Positions 1-9,336 of a stretch of DNA of 64,000 nt are shown piece by piece. The DNA lies in assembly GCA_040702975.1 (NCBI GenBank), contig CP159990.1, forward strand, positions 4,154,001 to 4,218,000, given 5' to 3'. The translations under genes and the position numbers were made by a program. Source of the DNA: Roseburia hominis (GTDB taxonomy: Bacteria > Bacillota > Clostridia > Lachnospirales > Lachnospiraceae). How positions within the stretch are numbered: the first letter of the stretch is position 1; the number at the start of each line of letters is the position of its first letter. The notes beneath the pieces were generated by a model. It saw nothing but the letters and a program-made list of their open reading frames with translations. It ran no database searches and had not been told where the DNA came from.

Positions 1-1226
1 TTTTTATGCGAGAGCGCCAGCTTCTGTCGGACCACCTCCAGCTCCCGCTTTTCCTCTTCCATTTGCCCCTGCCCCTTCGCACAGACAAGCAAGTGCAGCT
101 TCTTCTCGATTTTCTCCGCTTCCCTCTGCAGATTATCCCGTTCCATCTCAATCATGTCCCGGTTGCTGGTATGGAAACGCATATCGTCCTCCAACGCATA
201 GATCTCGCTGGAAAGCTTTTCATACTCCACCCTGGCAATGTCCCGGCGGATTTCCTCTATCCTCTCCAGCACATCGTCCTGCTGCCCCTTAGCTTCCTTA
301 CGCAGTTCTTCCAGCTTCACGATGAAATGCGCCACCAGGTTCTCCTGGTCTCTCTCCTTCCCGGCAGCTTCCCGATAAGCCTCTGCTCTCTCCTGAATCC
401 GCATTGCTTCCTCTTTAAATGCCCGAATCGTATCGCGCCGCTTAATTTTAGAGCGGTTATCCTTATACTGCCCCACATACTTTTCCAAAATAGTCTGGAA
501 CTCCTTCATTCGGTTTCGTTCCTTATTCAGCTTACTCTCCACCGCATCTAAAAACCATTTTTCCACCAGCCCCTTCTCATCTTTACAGTCCGCAAAAAGG
601 TCCGACAGTCCGGACTCCTTTAAGTTCACCTTCTTGATGATCGACTCCCACTCTTTGTAATTGATCTGATACTCCATCAACTTGTCAAAATACTGCCGGG
701 ACTGGGCAGAATTATTCATGTCATAATAGAAAAACTTAAGCGCCCGGTCCTTTTTATACATTTCAAACATCTGCCTGCACGCCGAGAAATTTTTCAGGAT
801 CATCTCCTTTTTCCCTTTCTCCACCACCGGCAGATGATGAATGTCCTGAAGGCAGGCTCCCCGGTATTCGCAGACAAAATTGACCATATCCAGGTTCTCC
901 GCATTTCCTTCTCCCGCGTCCTGACCTCTTCTCACCATCATTCCCGTAAGCACATAGCCGGCCCCCTGGTCAAGCACCCACTCCACCAGAATAAACGATG
1001 GTTTATTCGTTGTAAAATAACTCTCGAACGGACGGTCCTTCACGTCACGGTATCTTTTATGCACGAACGGCGCCATCATCATCTGCACCAGCACCGTTTT
1101 CCCGCCTCCGTTTCTCAGCGAAAGCAGCGTGCTTTCCCCATTGAAGTGAAAACACTCGTCGCTGATCCGGATTGCATTATTGTTATAATTAAGGTTAATC
1201 AGCCTCACCGCATTTATTTTACTCAT
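1..1226 (-). CDS. jetC: Wadjet JetC, SMC/MukB-like ATPase (N-terminal part, cut by window edge)
   Basis: This is the large SMC-like ATPase subunit of a Wadjet anti-plasmid system, related to MukB/MksB. About 408 residues of the N-terminal head and start of the coiled coil are visible; the rest lies outside the window. A Walker A motif, RNGGGKT, sits at about residues 38-44, followed by a charged, Glu/Lys/Arg-rich helical stretch. The start at 1226 overlaps the jetB stop by 8 bases (ATGAGTAA), which suggests translational coupling. In known systems JetC dimers extrude and test circular DNA. The family call rests on the Walker region plus the three partner genes upstream. Confidence 0.88.
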   Translation of the reverse strand, partial: MSKINAVRLINLNYNNNAIRISDECFHFNGESTLLSLRNGGGKTVLVQMMMAPFVHKRYRDVKDRPFESYFTTNKPSFILVEWVLDQGAGYVLTGMMVRRGQDAGEGNAENLDMVNFVCEYRGACLQDIHHLPVVEKGKKEMILKNFSACRQMFEMYKKDRALKFFYYDMNNSAQSRQYFDKLMEYQINYKEWESIIKKVNLKESGLSDLFADCKDEKGLVEKWFLDAVESKLNKERNRMKEFQTILEKYVGQYKDNRSKIKRRDTIRAFKEEAMRIQERAEAYREAAGKERDQENLVAHFIVKLEELRKEAKGQQDDVLERIEEIRRDIARVEYEKLSSEIYALEDDMRFHTSNRDMIEMERDNLQREAEKIEKKLHLLVCAKGQGQMEEEKRELEVVRQKLALSHK

Positions 1227-1929
1227 CTTCCTTCACCCCCAGTACCCGCAGGACTCTCCGGTAATTATTCTGATTCAGCAGATTCCAGTCCATAAAATTA
1301 TCCAGCTTCTTTGTTGTCTTGATCATCTCGTCTGGCTCCACATATTCAATCAGTCCCTGCTTTTGCAGGAAAATCAATATATAATGAAGGAAGCCCTCCT
1401 TCGTAGTCCGGGCACGCGACCCCTTTTCATCTGAGCGGAGCGCCTCATAGGCCTCCAGCATATCAGAAAATGCGATTCCGTTCTGCTCTTCTTCCTGCGC
1501 ATTCCCTGCCCCTTCTTTCAACCGCTGGGAAATACAGTTCTGCAGCTCTCCGACCCGGATATATTCCCGCGCCTTACTGCTGCTCCCCTGCCCGTCATAG
1601 AATTCCACAAGAAGCGTCAAAATCACGAACTGCGACAAATAGTAATCTTTATCGGTCGCATTCGATTTGCAAAGCGCCGCTTTGAGCTGTGCCTTGGAAA
1701 ATCCCAGGAAATTATTTGCTTCCCTGGGTATCAGATAAATGACATTTCCATACCTCTCCACGATACTATCCGCAATCTCCCCCTGAGACTTTACCAGATT
1801 CTGTACCTCTTCCTGCTCCGTATACGCCTTATACAGAATCAGTTCCTCTTCCTCCCGAAGCTCATGATGCTCCAGCAGATAGTAAAAGATCTCCTGACTG
1901 ATCCTGATTTCTTCCAATTCATACGCCAT
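1219..1929 (-). CDS. jetB: Wadjet JetB (MukE/kite-like subunit, DUF6063-type)
   Basis: A 236-residue, acidic, mostly helical protein of the size and position expected for JetB, the kite (MukE/MksE-like) subunit that bridges the JetA kleisin and binds DNA near the SMC heads. No catalytic motif is seen or expected. It lies between jetA (6 bases upstream) and jetC (8-base overlap), so all are translated from one mRNA. The assignment comes mainly from gene order and resemblance to DUF6063-like proteins of clostridial Wadjet loci. Confidence 0.8.
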   Translation of the reverse strand: MAYELEEIRISQEIFYYLLEHHELREEEELILYKAYTEQEEVQNLVKSQGEIADSIVERYGNVIYLIPREANNFLGFSKAQLKAALCKSNATDKDYYLSQFVILTLLVEFYDGQGSSSKAREYIRVGELQNCISQRLKEGAGNAQEEEQNGIAFSDMLEAYEALRSDEKGSRARTTKEGFLHYILIFLQKQGLIEYVEPDEMIKTTKKLDNFMDWNLLNQNNYRRVLRVLGVKEDE

Positions 1930-1935
1930 ATCCGC

Positions 1936-3555
1936 CTACTCCTCCCTGATCACCCGAATCAGGACATTCGAACACCGAATGCTCTTTCTCCTGCCATTTT
2001 CGTCTAAAACATCGTCAAATGTGACCACACCTTCGTCCATGACCCGGTAGGTCTCGATTCGCCGGATCCCCGCGTTTTCCGGCCTCTCCTCCACCAGATG
2101 CAGAAGCATGTCATTGATCTGGAACTCCCCTGATCTATCCTGAATAAACTCACTGCGTTCCTTTTTCAGGACCGCAATATCAATCTCCCGATTCTTGATT
2201 AGCTCTACCATGATTTCCTTAAAGATTTCCACATTCGGAATCAGACGATTCCTCGTCTCCTCCTCAGGACATACCCGATGGCTGATTTCCTCAAGCGTAA
2301 TCTCCCCTTTTTCGGACGCAAATTCCAGCAGGCAGCTCACACTTTCCTCGTATTTTCGAAGTTTCTCCCGCCTTGCTCTCTCCTGCTCCTTGATCCAGGC
2401 TTCTTCATCGAAATCCAGCATTTCCTCACTGTCCTCTTCGCTCTTCTTTCTGGCCGGCCTTTGCAGTTCGAACGCTTTGTTCAGATTATAAGCCTTCTCA
2501 ATATCCTGATTAAACAGTGGACGGAGAAAATAATCCAGATTTTCAAGCGCCGAGGGATTTTCCAGTATTTTATCATACAGCTCCGTGCGCAGTGGAAAAC
2601 GTTTGATCAGCGACATCTGCGTCAACTGCTCCAGTTCCTTCGTATAGAGCGCTTTTAGATCAAAATGACTGTTCAATATCTTCTGGTGTTCATCGATCGT
2701 CCGGTTCAGATACATTTCAATTTCCCGGAGATGGCTCAGCTTCTCCTCCTCTTTGGCACTGAGGCGTTTTACATTGATATTCGTCTCCTCCAGTTCCCTG
2801 GCTCTGCTTTTGACCATTTCCCGGTAATTCTGGAATTTCCGCTTCGTATCACTGATTGTTTCCAGATTTTCCTCCAAAATCTCCTCATAATCCTTCACAG
2901 AATAATTCAGCGCGTTTCTCCTGATCTTTCCCATCGCCTCCTGAATCTTCTGAAGCTGAATCCGCAGAAGGTTGAATACATTTTTAATCTCATCTACCGC
3001 CTTATCGTAGCTCTGTTTTTCCAGATGCATCTGAAAAATCATCTCATGGATCGTCAGCTTCATATTATTTTCGATCTCCAGAGTCGCCAGAAGGAGGTTA
3101 TATCCGTCATCTGTCAGATAATAAGACGTGCGTTTTAGCTCCTGATCGATATAGACGATTTTATTTGCCACATAACTGATATGCATGATCTGGTACGCGT
3201 TCTGTTCAAAATTATATCCGTCAAAATACATGACTTTCCCTTCATTGGAAAGAATCACGTTGACAATAAAGTCCCCCAGCTTCCTGCACTCATCATAGGA
3301 CATGTTTTTTTGAAAATGCTGCACGTTAATGGTATCAATATACGCACCGATATCGTCCATGGTACAGTTTTCTTCTTTTAAGGACTGTTCCATAAGGTAG
3401 AGCATCACGGCAAAAATCATATTAAGCTGCTCGTCCATTTTCAAAAAGCCATACTGCTTCCAGGTCATTTTCTGACTGCTGTTCTGGATCAGTATGGCAT
3501 ATAAGCCTACATTCTTCATTCTTCTGGGGAAATGCTTTAAAAATTCATATTGCAT
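1936..3555 (-). CDS. jetA: Wadjet JetA (kleisin-like subunit, DUF5716-type)
   Basis: A 539-residue protein matching the clostridial JetA family, the kleisin/MukF-like subunit of Wadjet. The centre (about residues 200-330) is rich in Lys, Glu and Leu and looks like a coiled coil. The N-terminal (MQYEFLKHF) and C-terminal parts look like winged-helix regions. I chose the ATG at 3555 because it is preceded by AGAGG at good spacing; the open frame extends 26 codons further without a better site. It follows jetD by 132 bases and precedes jetB by 6. Confidence 0.85.
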   Translation of the reverse strand: MQYEFLKHFPRRMKNVGLYAILIQNSSQKMTWKQYGFLKMDEQLNMIFAVMLYLMEQSLKEENCTMDDIGAYIDTINVQHFQKNMSYDECRKLGDFIVNVILSNEGKVMYFDGYNFEQNAYQIMHISYVANKIVYIDQELKRTSYYLTDDGYNLLLATLEIENNMKLTIHEMIFQMHLEKQSYDKAVDEIKNVFNLLRIQLQKIQEAMGKIRRNALNYSVKDYEEILEENLETISDTKRKFQNYREMVKSRARELEETNINVKRLSAKEEEKLSHLREIEMYLNRTIDEHQKILNSHFDLKALYTKELEQLTQMSLIKRFPLRTELYDKILENPSALENLDYFLRPLFNQDIEKAYNLNKAFELQRPARKKSEEDSEEMLDFDEEAWIKEQERARREKLRKYEESVSCLLEFASEKGEITLEEISHRVCPEEETRNRLIPNVEIFKEIMVELIKNREIDIAVLKKERSEFIQDRSGEFQINDMLLHLVEERPENAGIRRIETYRVMDEGVVTFDDVLDENGRRKSIRCSNVLIRVIREE

Positions 3556-3687
3556 GATTTTACCTCTGATGATCTGTGATATTTTCCGGGTATGCCCACA
3601 AATGTTTTTTCCCGCGGAATACCGGCACAGCAACTACGGCGCAGTCTGTCCTCTCCTACTGTGGGGTATTCCACTTTCAAGCAAAGC

Positions 3688-4740
3688 TCAGGAAAAATCC
3701 GAGATATTAAGAATCTCCTGCGGCACATACTCATTGCATTCTAAAATCTTTTTCATCTGCTGCGTCTGCTCTTCGGAGAAAAACAGGAAAAATACATTTT
3801 TAATATTGCGATTCTGCTGCTCCTTTGTCTCAGGCAAATGTCCGGCCTTCTTCGCCTTTCTCAGAAGTGCCTCATACGCCGGCACAAATGGCTCAATCTT
3901 CCACTTTTCCGCGAACACTTCCGCAAGGCCTTCATAGATACCGATCCCTTCATAATCCATGTCGCCAAAATAATATATTCTGTTTCCATCTGCCTTCATA
4001 TAGGGTTCTATGCAAAATTCAAAATCCTCGAATGACCGCCGAATCCGTTTCCCTCCGCCGTAAATCAGGGTTCCTATCCTCACTCCCAGAATCCTGTCAT
4101 TTCCCTCCAGCAAATGCCGCCTCATACTATAGAACGTATCCTTATTCTCCAATATCAGCAGATTCTGCGGTACCTCTCTCGTGTGGGAATAATACGCCAG
4201 CGGTTCCACCGTCTTGTATATATTCAGAAATCCTTCCGTGAGTCCACAACGTTTTAGGATCTTCCTTCCCTGCTCTTTTGATAAAAACTTTTCCCTGCCC
4301 CAAATCTCAAAGCTTCTCTCATTCACGGATTCCGGGGATTCCAGGCATTCACTTCTGTCTTTTAAATACTCACTTAGCTTTAAGACCCAGTCCCTGTCCT
4401 GCTCATATGCCTCAAGGTGCGACAGATAATAATCTACGGAAATCTGCGGTGTGATCTGGTATTTCAGTTCGTCCTCCATGACACTGTAATCCTTGCTTTC
4501 CTCCAACAGCCAGTACTCCCGGTAAAGTGCCGGGTGCTTTCCATTGGTCCCTGACGCTTTCAGCGGTCGAATGTGGCCTTCCTTCAGAAGAAGCATCACA
4601 TATTCATACTGCTCTATATATAACAAATCCTTCTTGAAATATAATAACTGATCCAGCGAAACTCGTTTCACTTCTGTCTTCTCCCTATTTTTATTGCTTT
4701 CATTGTACCTTTTTACAGTACTCCTCGCAACATCTATCAT
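3688..4740 (-). CDS. jetD: Wadjet JetD (TOPRIM nuclease subunit)
   Basis: A 350-residue protein with the C-terminal TOPRIM (DUF2220-like) domain typical of JetD, the subunit that cleaves plasmid DNA once the SMC complex has recognised it. Visible motifs are the acidic LILENK at about residues 195-200 and GDMDYEG at about 259-265 (DxD at 260/262). Its ATG overlaps the stop of the upstream amidohydrolase by four bases (ATGA). The gene order D-A-B-C is one of the known Wadjet layouts. I am confident in the family and less so in the exact subtype. Confidence 0.88.
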   Translation of the reverse strand: MIDVARSTVKRYNESNKNREKTEVKRVSLDQLLYFKKDLLYIEQYEYVMLLLKEGHIRPLKASGTNGKHPALYREYWLLEESKDYSVMEDELKYQITPQISVDYYLSHLEAYEQDRDWVLKLSEYLKDRSECLESPESVNERSFEIWGREKFLSKEQGRKILKRCGLTEGFLNIYKTVEPLAYYSHTREVPQNLLILENKDTFYSMRRHLLEGNDRILGVRIGTLIYGGGKRIRRSFEDFEFCIEPYMKADGNRIYYFGDMDYEGIGIYEGLAEVFAEKWKIEPFVPAYEALLRKAKKAGHLPETKEQQNRNIKNVFFLFFSEEQTQQMKKILECNEYVPQEILNISDFS

Positions 4741-6026
4741 AACTTTTGCAGCGCTTTATCCAGTTCCCTCTCGCAGATTTCATTTTTCTTCACCTTTGGC
4801 TTTTCAAAAATCTGCCCCTTGCTCACGACCATATACAGCTCTCTAAGCGCATCAAATCCTTCCAGCGGATTCCTGTCCGCCACAATAAAATCGGCACTTT
4901 TTCCGGTTTCAATGCTTCCCGTCTCCTCACCGATTCCTGCGATTTCTGCATTTCTCCTGGTAGCCGTATAAAGTGCGAATGCCCGGCTTACTCCCACATA
5001 TTTGTGAAAATACTCCAGTTCTCTCCACATATCATAGTGCGTTACGAACGGACAGGCGGTATCGGTCCCAAGCCCCACCGGAATTCCATTTTCCAGTGCC
5101 GCCTTCGCTCCCTCCACAATGCCTTCCAGCACAATTTTCCCGTTATACTGCGTCATGTCCGTACTGTGCATCAGCTCCCGGTCGAAGCTGGCAAGCGGAA
5201 TCGCCGGGGAAATCGTACAGATATCGCATGCTTTCGTTTCTTTGAAAAGTGCGATGATCTCCTCGTCCGGCATTGCACCATGCTCAATCGTATCTACGCC
5301 ATTTTCAAGCGCAACTCGCACCCCTTCCGGACTTTCCGTGTGGGCCGCCACCCGAAATCCGGCCTTATGAGCTTCCTCGCAGCATGCTCTGACAAATGAC
5401 GGCGGCATTTTCAGTACGCCCGGTTCCCCTTTTACCTTGGCGTCCAGCACTCCGCCGGTAATCATGAGCTTGATCCAGTCCGGTTTTCCGCCTGTAATTT
5501 TACGCACAAGCGCGCGGCATTCCTCTTCGCTTTTCGCCGCATAGGCCACCGAACCTGCCATATGACCGCCCTCCACGGAAATCGCCATGTTGGACACCAG
5601 CATTCTCGGGCCTATGATTTTCCCCGCTTTTATGCGATCCCGGATTTTGGAATCCAACTCCCCAAGCCCACCTACTGTACGGATCGTCGTCACACCGGAC
5701 AATAATTCCGTCTTTGCATAATTTTCACACAATTTCATACCGATTTTGCGGGTCAGGGCATTGCTCATCACCAGCTTTGCCGCCTTCGTGTTGTCCTGCT
5801 CTTTTTTCTTCGGCTCACCCCCGCCCGGCAGATGGACATGGAGGTTAATCAGTCCCGGAAGAAGATACCGCCCTCCCAGGTCGACCACCTTGCTTCCCGC
5901 CAAAATCGGCACATCATGTCCAATTTCCTTAATTTTCCCGTTCTCAACGACGACCGTCATGTCTTTCTGCGGTGTCATATGTTCAGTTCCATCGAGTAAT
6001 GTCGCATGAATATATGTAGTTTTCAT
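4737..6026 (-). CDS. Amidohydrolase family protein (imidazolonepropionase/prolidase-like)
   Basis: A 429-residue metal-dependent amidohydrolase. The full ligand set is visible: NLHVHLPG (HxH) after the N-terminal beta domain, WIKLMITGG (candidate bridging Lys), AAHTES, IEHGA and GTDT (catalytic Asp). The substrate cannot be told; relatives hydrolyse cyclic amides or Xaa-Pro dipeptides. The ATG at 6026 is preceded by GAAAGGGG at good spacing. Its stop codon overlaps the jetD start, so it is the first gene of the Wadjet transcript as seen here. Whether it serves defence or is a chance neighbour is open. Confidence 0.85.
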   Translation of the reverse strand: MKTTYIHATLLDGTEHMTPQKDMTVVVENGKIKEIGHDVPILAGSKVVDLGGRYLLPGLINLHVHLPGGGEPKKKEQDNTKAAKLVMSNALTRKIGMKLCENYAKTELLSGVTTIRTVGGLGELDSKIRDRIKAGKIIGPRMLVSNMAISVEGGHMAGSVAYAAKSEEECRALVRKITGGKPDWIKLMITGGVLDAKVKGEPGVLKMPPSFVRACCEEAHKAGFRVAAHTESPEGVRVALENGVDTIEHGAMPDEEIIALFKETKACDICTISPAIPLASFDRELMHSTDMTQYNGKIVLEGIVEGAKAALENGIPVGLGTDTACPFVTHYDMWRELEYFHKYVGVSRAFALYTATRRNAEIAGIGEETGSIETGKSADFIVADRNPLEGFDALRELYMVVSKGQIFEKPKVKKNEICERELDKALQKL

Positions 6027-6639
6027 TTGTTTCCCCTTTCTACCCGTTTTTTGCACTTAAATTCATTTTCCCATACCTTTTACGCATAGCCCCTGTTGAT
6101 ATCATTGCAGACATGCCCGATTATTTTATAACGATATATATTTTAAGCACATCTCTTTTTGATATTATTATACGCAGAGGTATTTTTGAAGTAAAGCCAC
6201 ATTTGATTTTTATGCAACATTCACAAATTTTCACCCCTTCGCTCCCTTCCCCGTCAAAATTACTAAAGGCTCTCACCACAATATTTTCCGGCATTTTTCT
6301 CATATTTCCGCTTGATTTTTTCAAGAAATAACCTATCGCTTTTGTGAAACTTGTAGAATTGTATTTACCTAAATTTCTCTGTATGATGAGTACACATTTC
6401 CACAAACAACGTCGGAAATTCATAACATGACCGTACACTATGCGCATTTCTGTACAAAATATTGTTTACAAAACGTTAACTTTGCAATTCATTATGCTAT
6501 AAATAGGGAATTCCAGGCTTTTGAAATAATTATGGATGTGATAAAATAAAATATATGGTACTTGAATTCATGTATCATATTCATCCAAAAAGCCTCTTTC
6601 CCTACAGATTATCATAATCTTTAAGAAAGGGCGATTTTA
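6027..6639. other. Intergenic region, AT-rich, divergent promoters expected
   Basis: This 613-bp gap lies between two divergent units, the amidohydrolase-Wadjet operon to the left and the Rpn nuclease to the right, so it should hold both promoters. It is strongly AT-rich. A 108-codon minus-strand open frame (6121-6447) has no ribosome binding site and no protein-like composition, so I do not call it. I see no RNA gene or clear regulatory palindrome. Confidence 0.5.
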
Positions 6640-7539
6640 TTGAAAAATACCAATGACGATTTTATCATGTTACCTACTGTTGATTTCTGCTTTAAAGAAT
6701 TGATGTTGAATCCCAAAGTCCGCCAGGGCTTTATCGCCGCCTTGCTCGGGAAAAAGCCGGAGGAAATACAGGAAACTTCCCTCCTTCCCACCATTTTACA
6801 CCGCAACTCTCCCTCGGATAAGCAGGGAGTTCTGGATGTGCTGGTGCAAATGAAAGATGGCACGCAGCTCGACCTCGAAATGCAGGTGGCGTATTTTACA
6901 TACTGGAAGAATCGTATATTGTTTTACTTGGGCAAGATCTATACGGATCAGCTTCACGAAGGCGAACCCTACGACAATCTGAAAAAATGTATTCACGTCA
7001 GTATTCTTGATTTTATACATTTTTCAGACGATAAGGACTGTTATCGTAAGATTCATCTGCGGGATGACAAAACCGGTGAACTTTATACAGATTTACTGGA
7101 AATACAAATTCTAGAGTTAAAAAAATTGTCTCCAGATATACAGACCGGCCAGGATATTATTAGCTGGATGCAGTTCTTCAGTAGGAAAAACAGAAAGGAG
7201 TTTTCTGAAATGGCTAAAACAAATGAATATTTTGATGAAGCATACCAGGAACTGCTTCACTTAAGCGCGGACGAACAAAAACGCCTTGAGTATGAAGCCC
7301 GCCAAAAAGCTCTGCGGGACTATAACTCCCAAGTGAAAGGTTACCGGGAAATGGGACTAAAGGAAGGACTAGAACAAGGCATCAAGCAAGGAATCAAGCA
7401 GGGCATCGAACAGGGCATCGAACAGGGCATCGAATTAGGCCGTCAAATTTTCAAACTTCATATGCAGGGAAAGCAGCCCGAAGAAATAGCTAAGTCCTGC
7501 TCCCTGCCTCTGGAACAGGTATTAAAGGTTCTGTCCTAA
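6640..7539 (+). CDS. Rpn family PD-(D/E)XK nuclease / putative transposase
   Basis: A 299-residue member of the Rpn (recombination-promoting nuclease, PF12784-like) family. The N-terminal nuclease domain shows MLPTVDFCFKEL, then GVLDVLVQMKDG and LDLEMQV, which supply the Asp and ExQ of the PD-(D/E)XK site at about residues 64-80. The C-terminus carries repeats of the type QGIKQGIEQGIE, common in this family. The start is TTG at 6640, with AAGAAAGGG upstream. Relatives cut DNA and have been linked to RecA-independent recombination and phage defence. It stands alone. Confidence 0.85.
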   Translation: MKNTNDDFIMLPTVDFCFKELMLNPKVRQGFIAALLGKKPEEIQETSLLPTILHRNSPSDKQGVLDVLVQMKDGTQLDLEMQVAYFTYWKNRILFYLGKIYTDQLHEGEPYDNLKKCIHVSILDFIHFSDDKDCYRKIHLRDDKTGELYTDLLEIQILELKKLSPDIQTGQDIISWMQFFSRKNRKEFSEMAKTNEYFDEAYQELLHLSADEQKRLEYEARQKALRDYNSQVKGYREMGLKEGLEQGIKQGIKQGIEQGIEQGIELGRQIFKLHMQGKQPEEIAKSCSLPLEQVLKVLS

Positions 7540-7552
7540 AACCTCTGTATAT

Positions 7553-7592
7553 TGAGATGAATGTCCACCAGACGTTCACTTATGCATGCAGG
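7553..7592. repeat. Dispersed intergenic repeat family A, copy 1
   Basis: A copy of an intergenic element with the core ATGTCCACCAGACGTT, a near-palindrome, followed by CACTTATGCATGC. It resembles copies at 12391, 16449, 27993 and 35337. It lies just after the Rpn gene and before a strong hairpin. Confidence 0.6.
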
Positions 7593-7601
7593 AAGCAGGA
7601 A

Positions 7602-7640
7602 TAACCCAAAAGAAGATTTACCTTATCTTCTTTTGGGTTA
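7602..7640. terminator. Strong 16-bp hairpin downstream of rpn
   Basis: A perfect inverted repeat (TAACCCAAAAGAAGAT and its complement) with a 7-base loop follows the Rpn gene. It lacks a clear T-run on either strand, so it may act as an mRNA 3' stabiliser or an imperfect terminator. Confidence 0.5.
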
Positions 7641-7857
7641 CTTAACAACCGCCAATAAAAAATTTACACATTTACTTGACGGGCTGCAAGCCTCAAATAG
7701 AATCGACCTTTGCCGTAACTCTATTATACACCTTCCGCCAGAAAATCGGTTTCATTTATGGTGGGGACGCTTCAGCGACATGGGGGTTTACTTGACAAAC
7801 CCAACCAATATAAAAGTCCACCGAATCTGCGCTTAATATACTCTGCTGCTAAGACGT

Positions 7858-8352
7858 TTACCTGAAAGAAGTCCTTTCATAGGCCAGCCTCTTTGTCCCA
7901 TCTGCGACATAAATGATTCCCCGATATGTGAATCCATTCTTTTCCAGCACATGACGCATCGGCCCGTTTTTTTCATGTGTATCGATTCTGAGATGCCCGT
8001 CGGCTTCCTCGAGCGCCCAATTAAGGCAAAATGATGCAACGCCATGACTTTCTCTGGCCGAAGCAATTCTATGAATTACTCCGTATGCCGAATCATTTTT
8101 CCAGGCTCCCTCATATATTTTTGCATAAGTCGGCTCCTCCATTATCTTAAAGAAGAAGGTTCCCAGCACCCGGTCCCCGTCGGTACATACATAGCTGTCC
8201 CCGTCCCGAATATCCTGCTCGATCCGTGCTCTTTCCGGTCTGGTCGTTCCCCACTGTGTCGGATTCCCGCTCTCCCGCATAAATACTCTCGCATCTTCAT
8301 AGAGCTCCATGAGCCGCTCCAAATCTTCTGTTCTGGTCTTCCGAATCTGCAT
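7858..8352 (-). CDS. GNAT family N-acetyltransferase
   Basis: A 164-residue GNAT protein. It begins MQIRKTRTEDLERLMELY, and has a central strand VLGTFFFKI, a helix region with RIASARESHGVASFCLNWA (acetyl-CoA-binding region) and the C-terminal signature VLEKNGFTYRGI. The substrate cannot be told. It follows the BFD-like gene by 33 bases on the same strand and may be co-transcribed with the ferritin pair. Confidence 0.82.
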   Translation of the reverse strand: MQIRKTRTEDLERLMELYEDARVFMRESGNPTQWGTTRPERARIEQDIRDGDSYVCTDGDRVLGTFFFKIMEEPTYAKIYEGAWKNDSAYGVIHRIASARESHGVASFCLNWALEEADGHLRIDTHEKNGPMRHVLEKNGFTYRGIIYVADGTKRLAYERTSFR

Positions 8353-8385
8353 TTTATTCTCCCGGATATTCCTTCCAGCTTTCCG

Positions 8386-8568
8386 CTATTTTTCTTCAAG
8401 GAGCTTTTTTGTCAGCTTCTTTACTTTTTTCTTGCACTTCCCGCAGCCTTTTCCGGCTTTAGTCGCCTTTTTTACTTCTTTAAATGAAGAGGCTCCCTGT
8501 TCTATCGCGTCTGCTATGTCACCTTTTGTAACATGATAGCATGAGCAGATCACTTTCTTGCGGCTCAT
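8386..8568 (-). CDS. BFD-like (2Fe-2S)-binding protein
   Basis: A 60-residue bacterioferritin-associated-ferredoxin-like domain. Four cysteines in the pattern CSCYHVT ... GCGKC would ligate a 2Fe-2S cluster. The C-terminus is very Lys-rich. Bfd proteins reduce ferritin iron so it can leave the cage. The gene starts 2 bases after the ferritin stop with no ribosome site of its own that I can see, which fits translational coupling and a joint role in iron release. Confidence 0.85.
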   Translation of the reverse strand: MSRKKVICSCYHVTKGDIADAIEQGASSFKEVKKATKAGKGCGKCKKKVKKLTKKLLEEK

Positions 8569-8570
8569 AA

Positions 8571-9083
8571 TTATAATACCAGTGACGGTGCAGAATAAAC
8601 TCTTGCTCCCAGTTCATTATCCAGCATATACAGGCTCTTCGGGTCGTCTCCGAACAATTCGAATTTCTTCACAAGATTGTCTGCATTCGTCTCCTCTTCT
8701 CCCTGCTCCTTAACGAACCAATCCAAAAACTGCATGGTACGGAAATCTTTTACGCTATACGCCGCATCATAAATATTATGTATCAGACTGGTCACGTACT
8801 GCTCATGTTTTAAGCCCTCTGCCAGTACCGCTTTGGCACTCTCCAGAGCAATCGCCGGTTTATCAATCGCTTCCAATACTACCTTTTCACCATTGTTCTG
8901 CAAATACTGCACGAACAACATCGCATGATCCCGCTCCTCCTGAGCCTGAATCTTGTACCAGTTACCAAATCCGTCAAGTCCTTCATCATAATAATAGTTA
9001 GAAAAATCCAGATACAAATACGCTGAATAGAATTCCTTATTCACCTGCTGATTTAATAATTCAACTACTTTTTTATCTAACAT
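8571..9083 (-). CDS. ftnA: Non-heme ferritin
   Basis: A 170-residue ferritin that stores iron as a mineral inside a 24-mer cage. Ferroxidase residues are recognisable: Glu in QQVNKEFYSAYLYL, the QEERDHAM motif (Glu and His), and later glutamates in the helix containing QGEEETNA. Length matches the prokaryotic FtnA family. The ATG at 9083 is preceded by AGGAGG. It is followed immediately by a BFD-like ferredoxin. Confidence 0.93.
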   Translation of the reverse strand: MLDKKVVELLNQQVNKEFYSAYLYLDFSNYYYDEGLDGFGNWYKIQAQEERDHAMLFVQYLQNNGEKVVLEAIDKPAIALESAKAVLAEGLKHEQYVTSLIHNIYDAAYSVKDFRTMQFLDWFVKEQGEEETNADNLVKKFELFGDDPKSLYMLDNELGARVYSAPSLVL

Positions 9084-9267
9084 TTTCTTTACCTCCTTAG
9101 TTTGACTTTTCTTTTTATTATACGCTGAATGCTTCTTGATGTAAAGAACTCAGATAACGCTGATTTTCATTTTCCATCAGAAGATTCTCGTAAATATCAT
9201 TGTATTTCCTATAACCTTCGTGCTATTCTGATAATAAGATGTTGGGAACAAAAAGCATTTTGACCCC

Positions 9268-9311
9268 TATGATATACGGATTGCTCCGCACTTCGCGGCA
9301 CCGATATCATA
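9268..9311 (+). promoter_or_regulatory. Inverted repeat in the leader of the DUF6062 gene
   Basis: ATGATATaCGG and CCGATATCAT pair around an interior GC-rich stretch, ending 25 bases before the start codon. Possible mRNA leader structure; no known riboswitch is recognised. Confidence 0.4.
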
Positions 9312-9336
9312 AAAAATATTAAGGGAGGAATTCGCA

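Noticed and set aside
6121..6447. Minus-strand frame of 108 codons
   Set aside because: No ribosome binding site, no recognisable protein pattern, AT-rich promoter region.
7561..7836. Plus-strand frame of 91 codons after rpn
   Set aside because: It runs through a repeat and a strong hairpin; no ribosome site.
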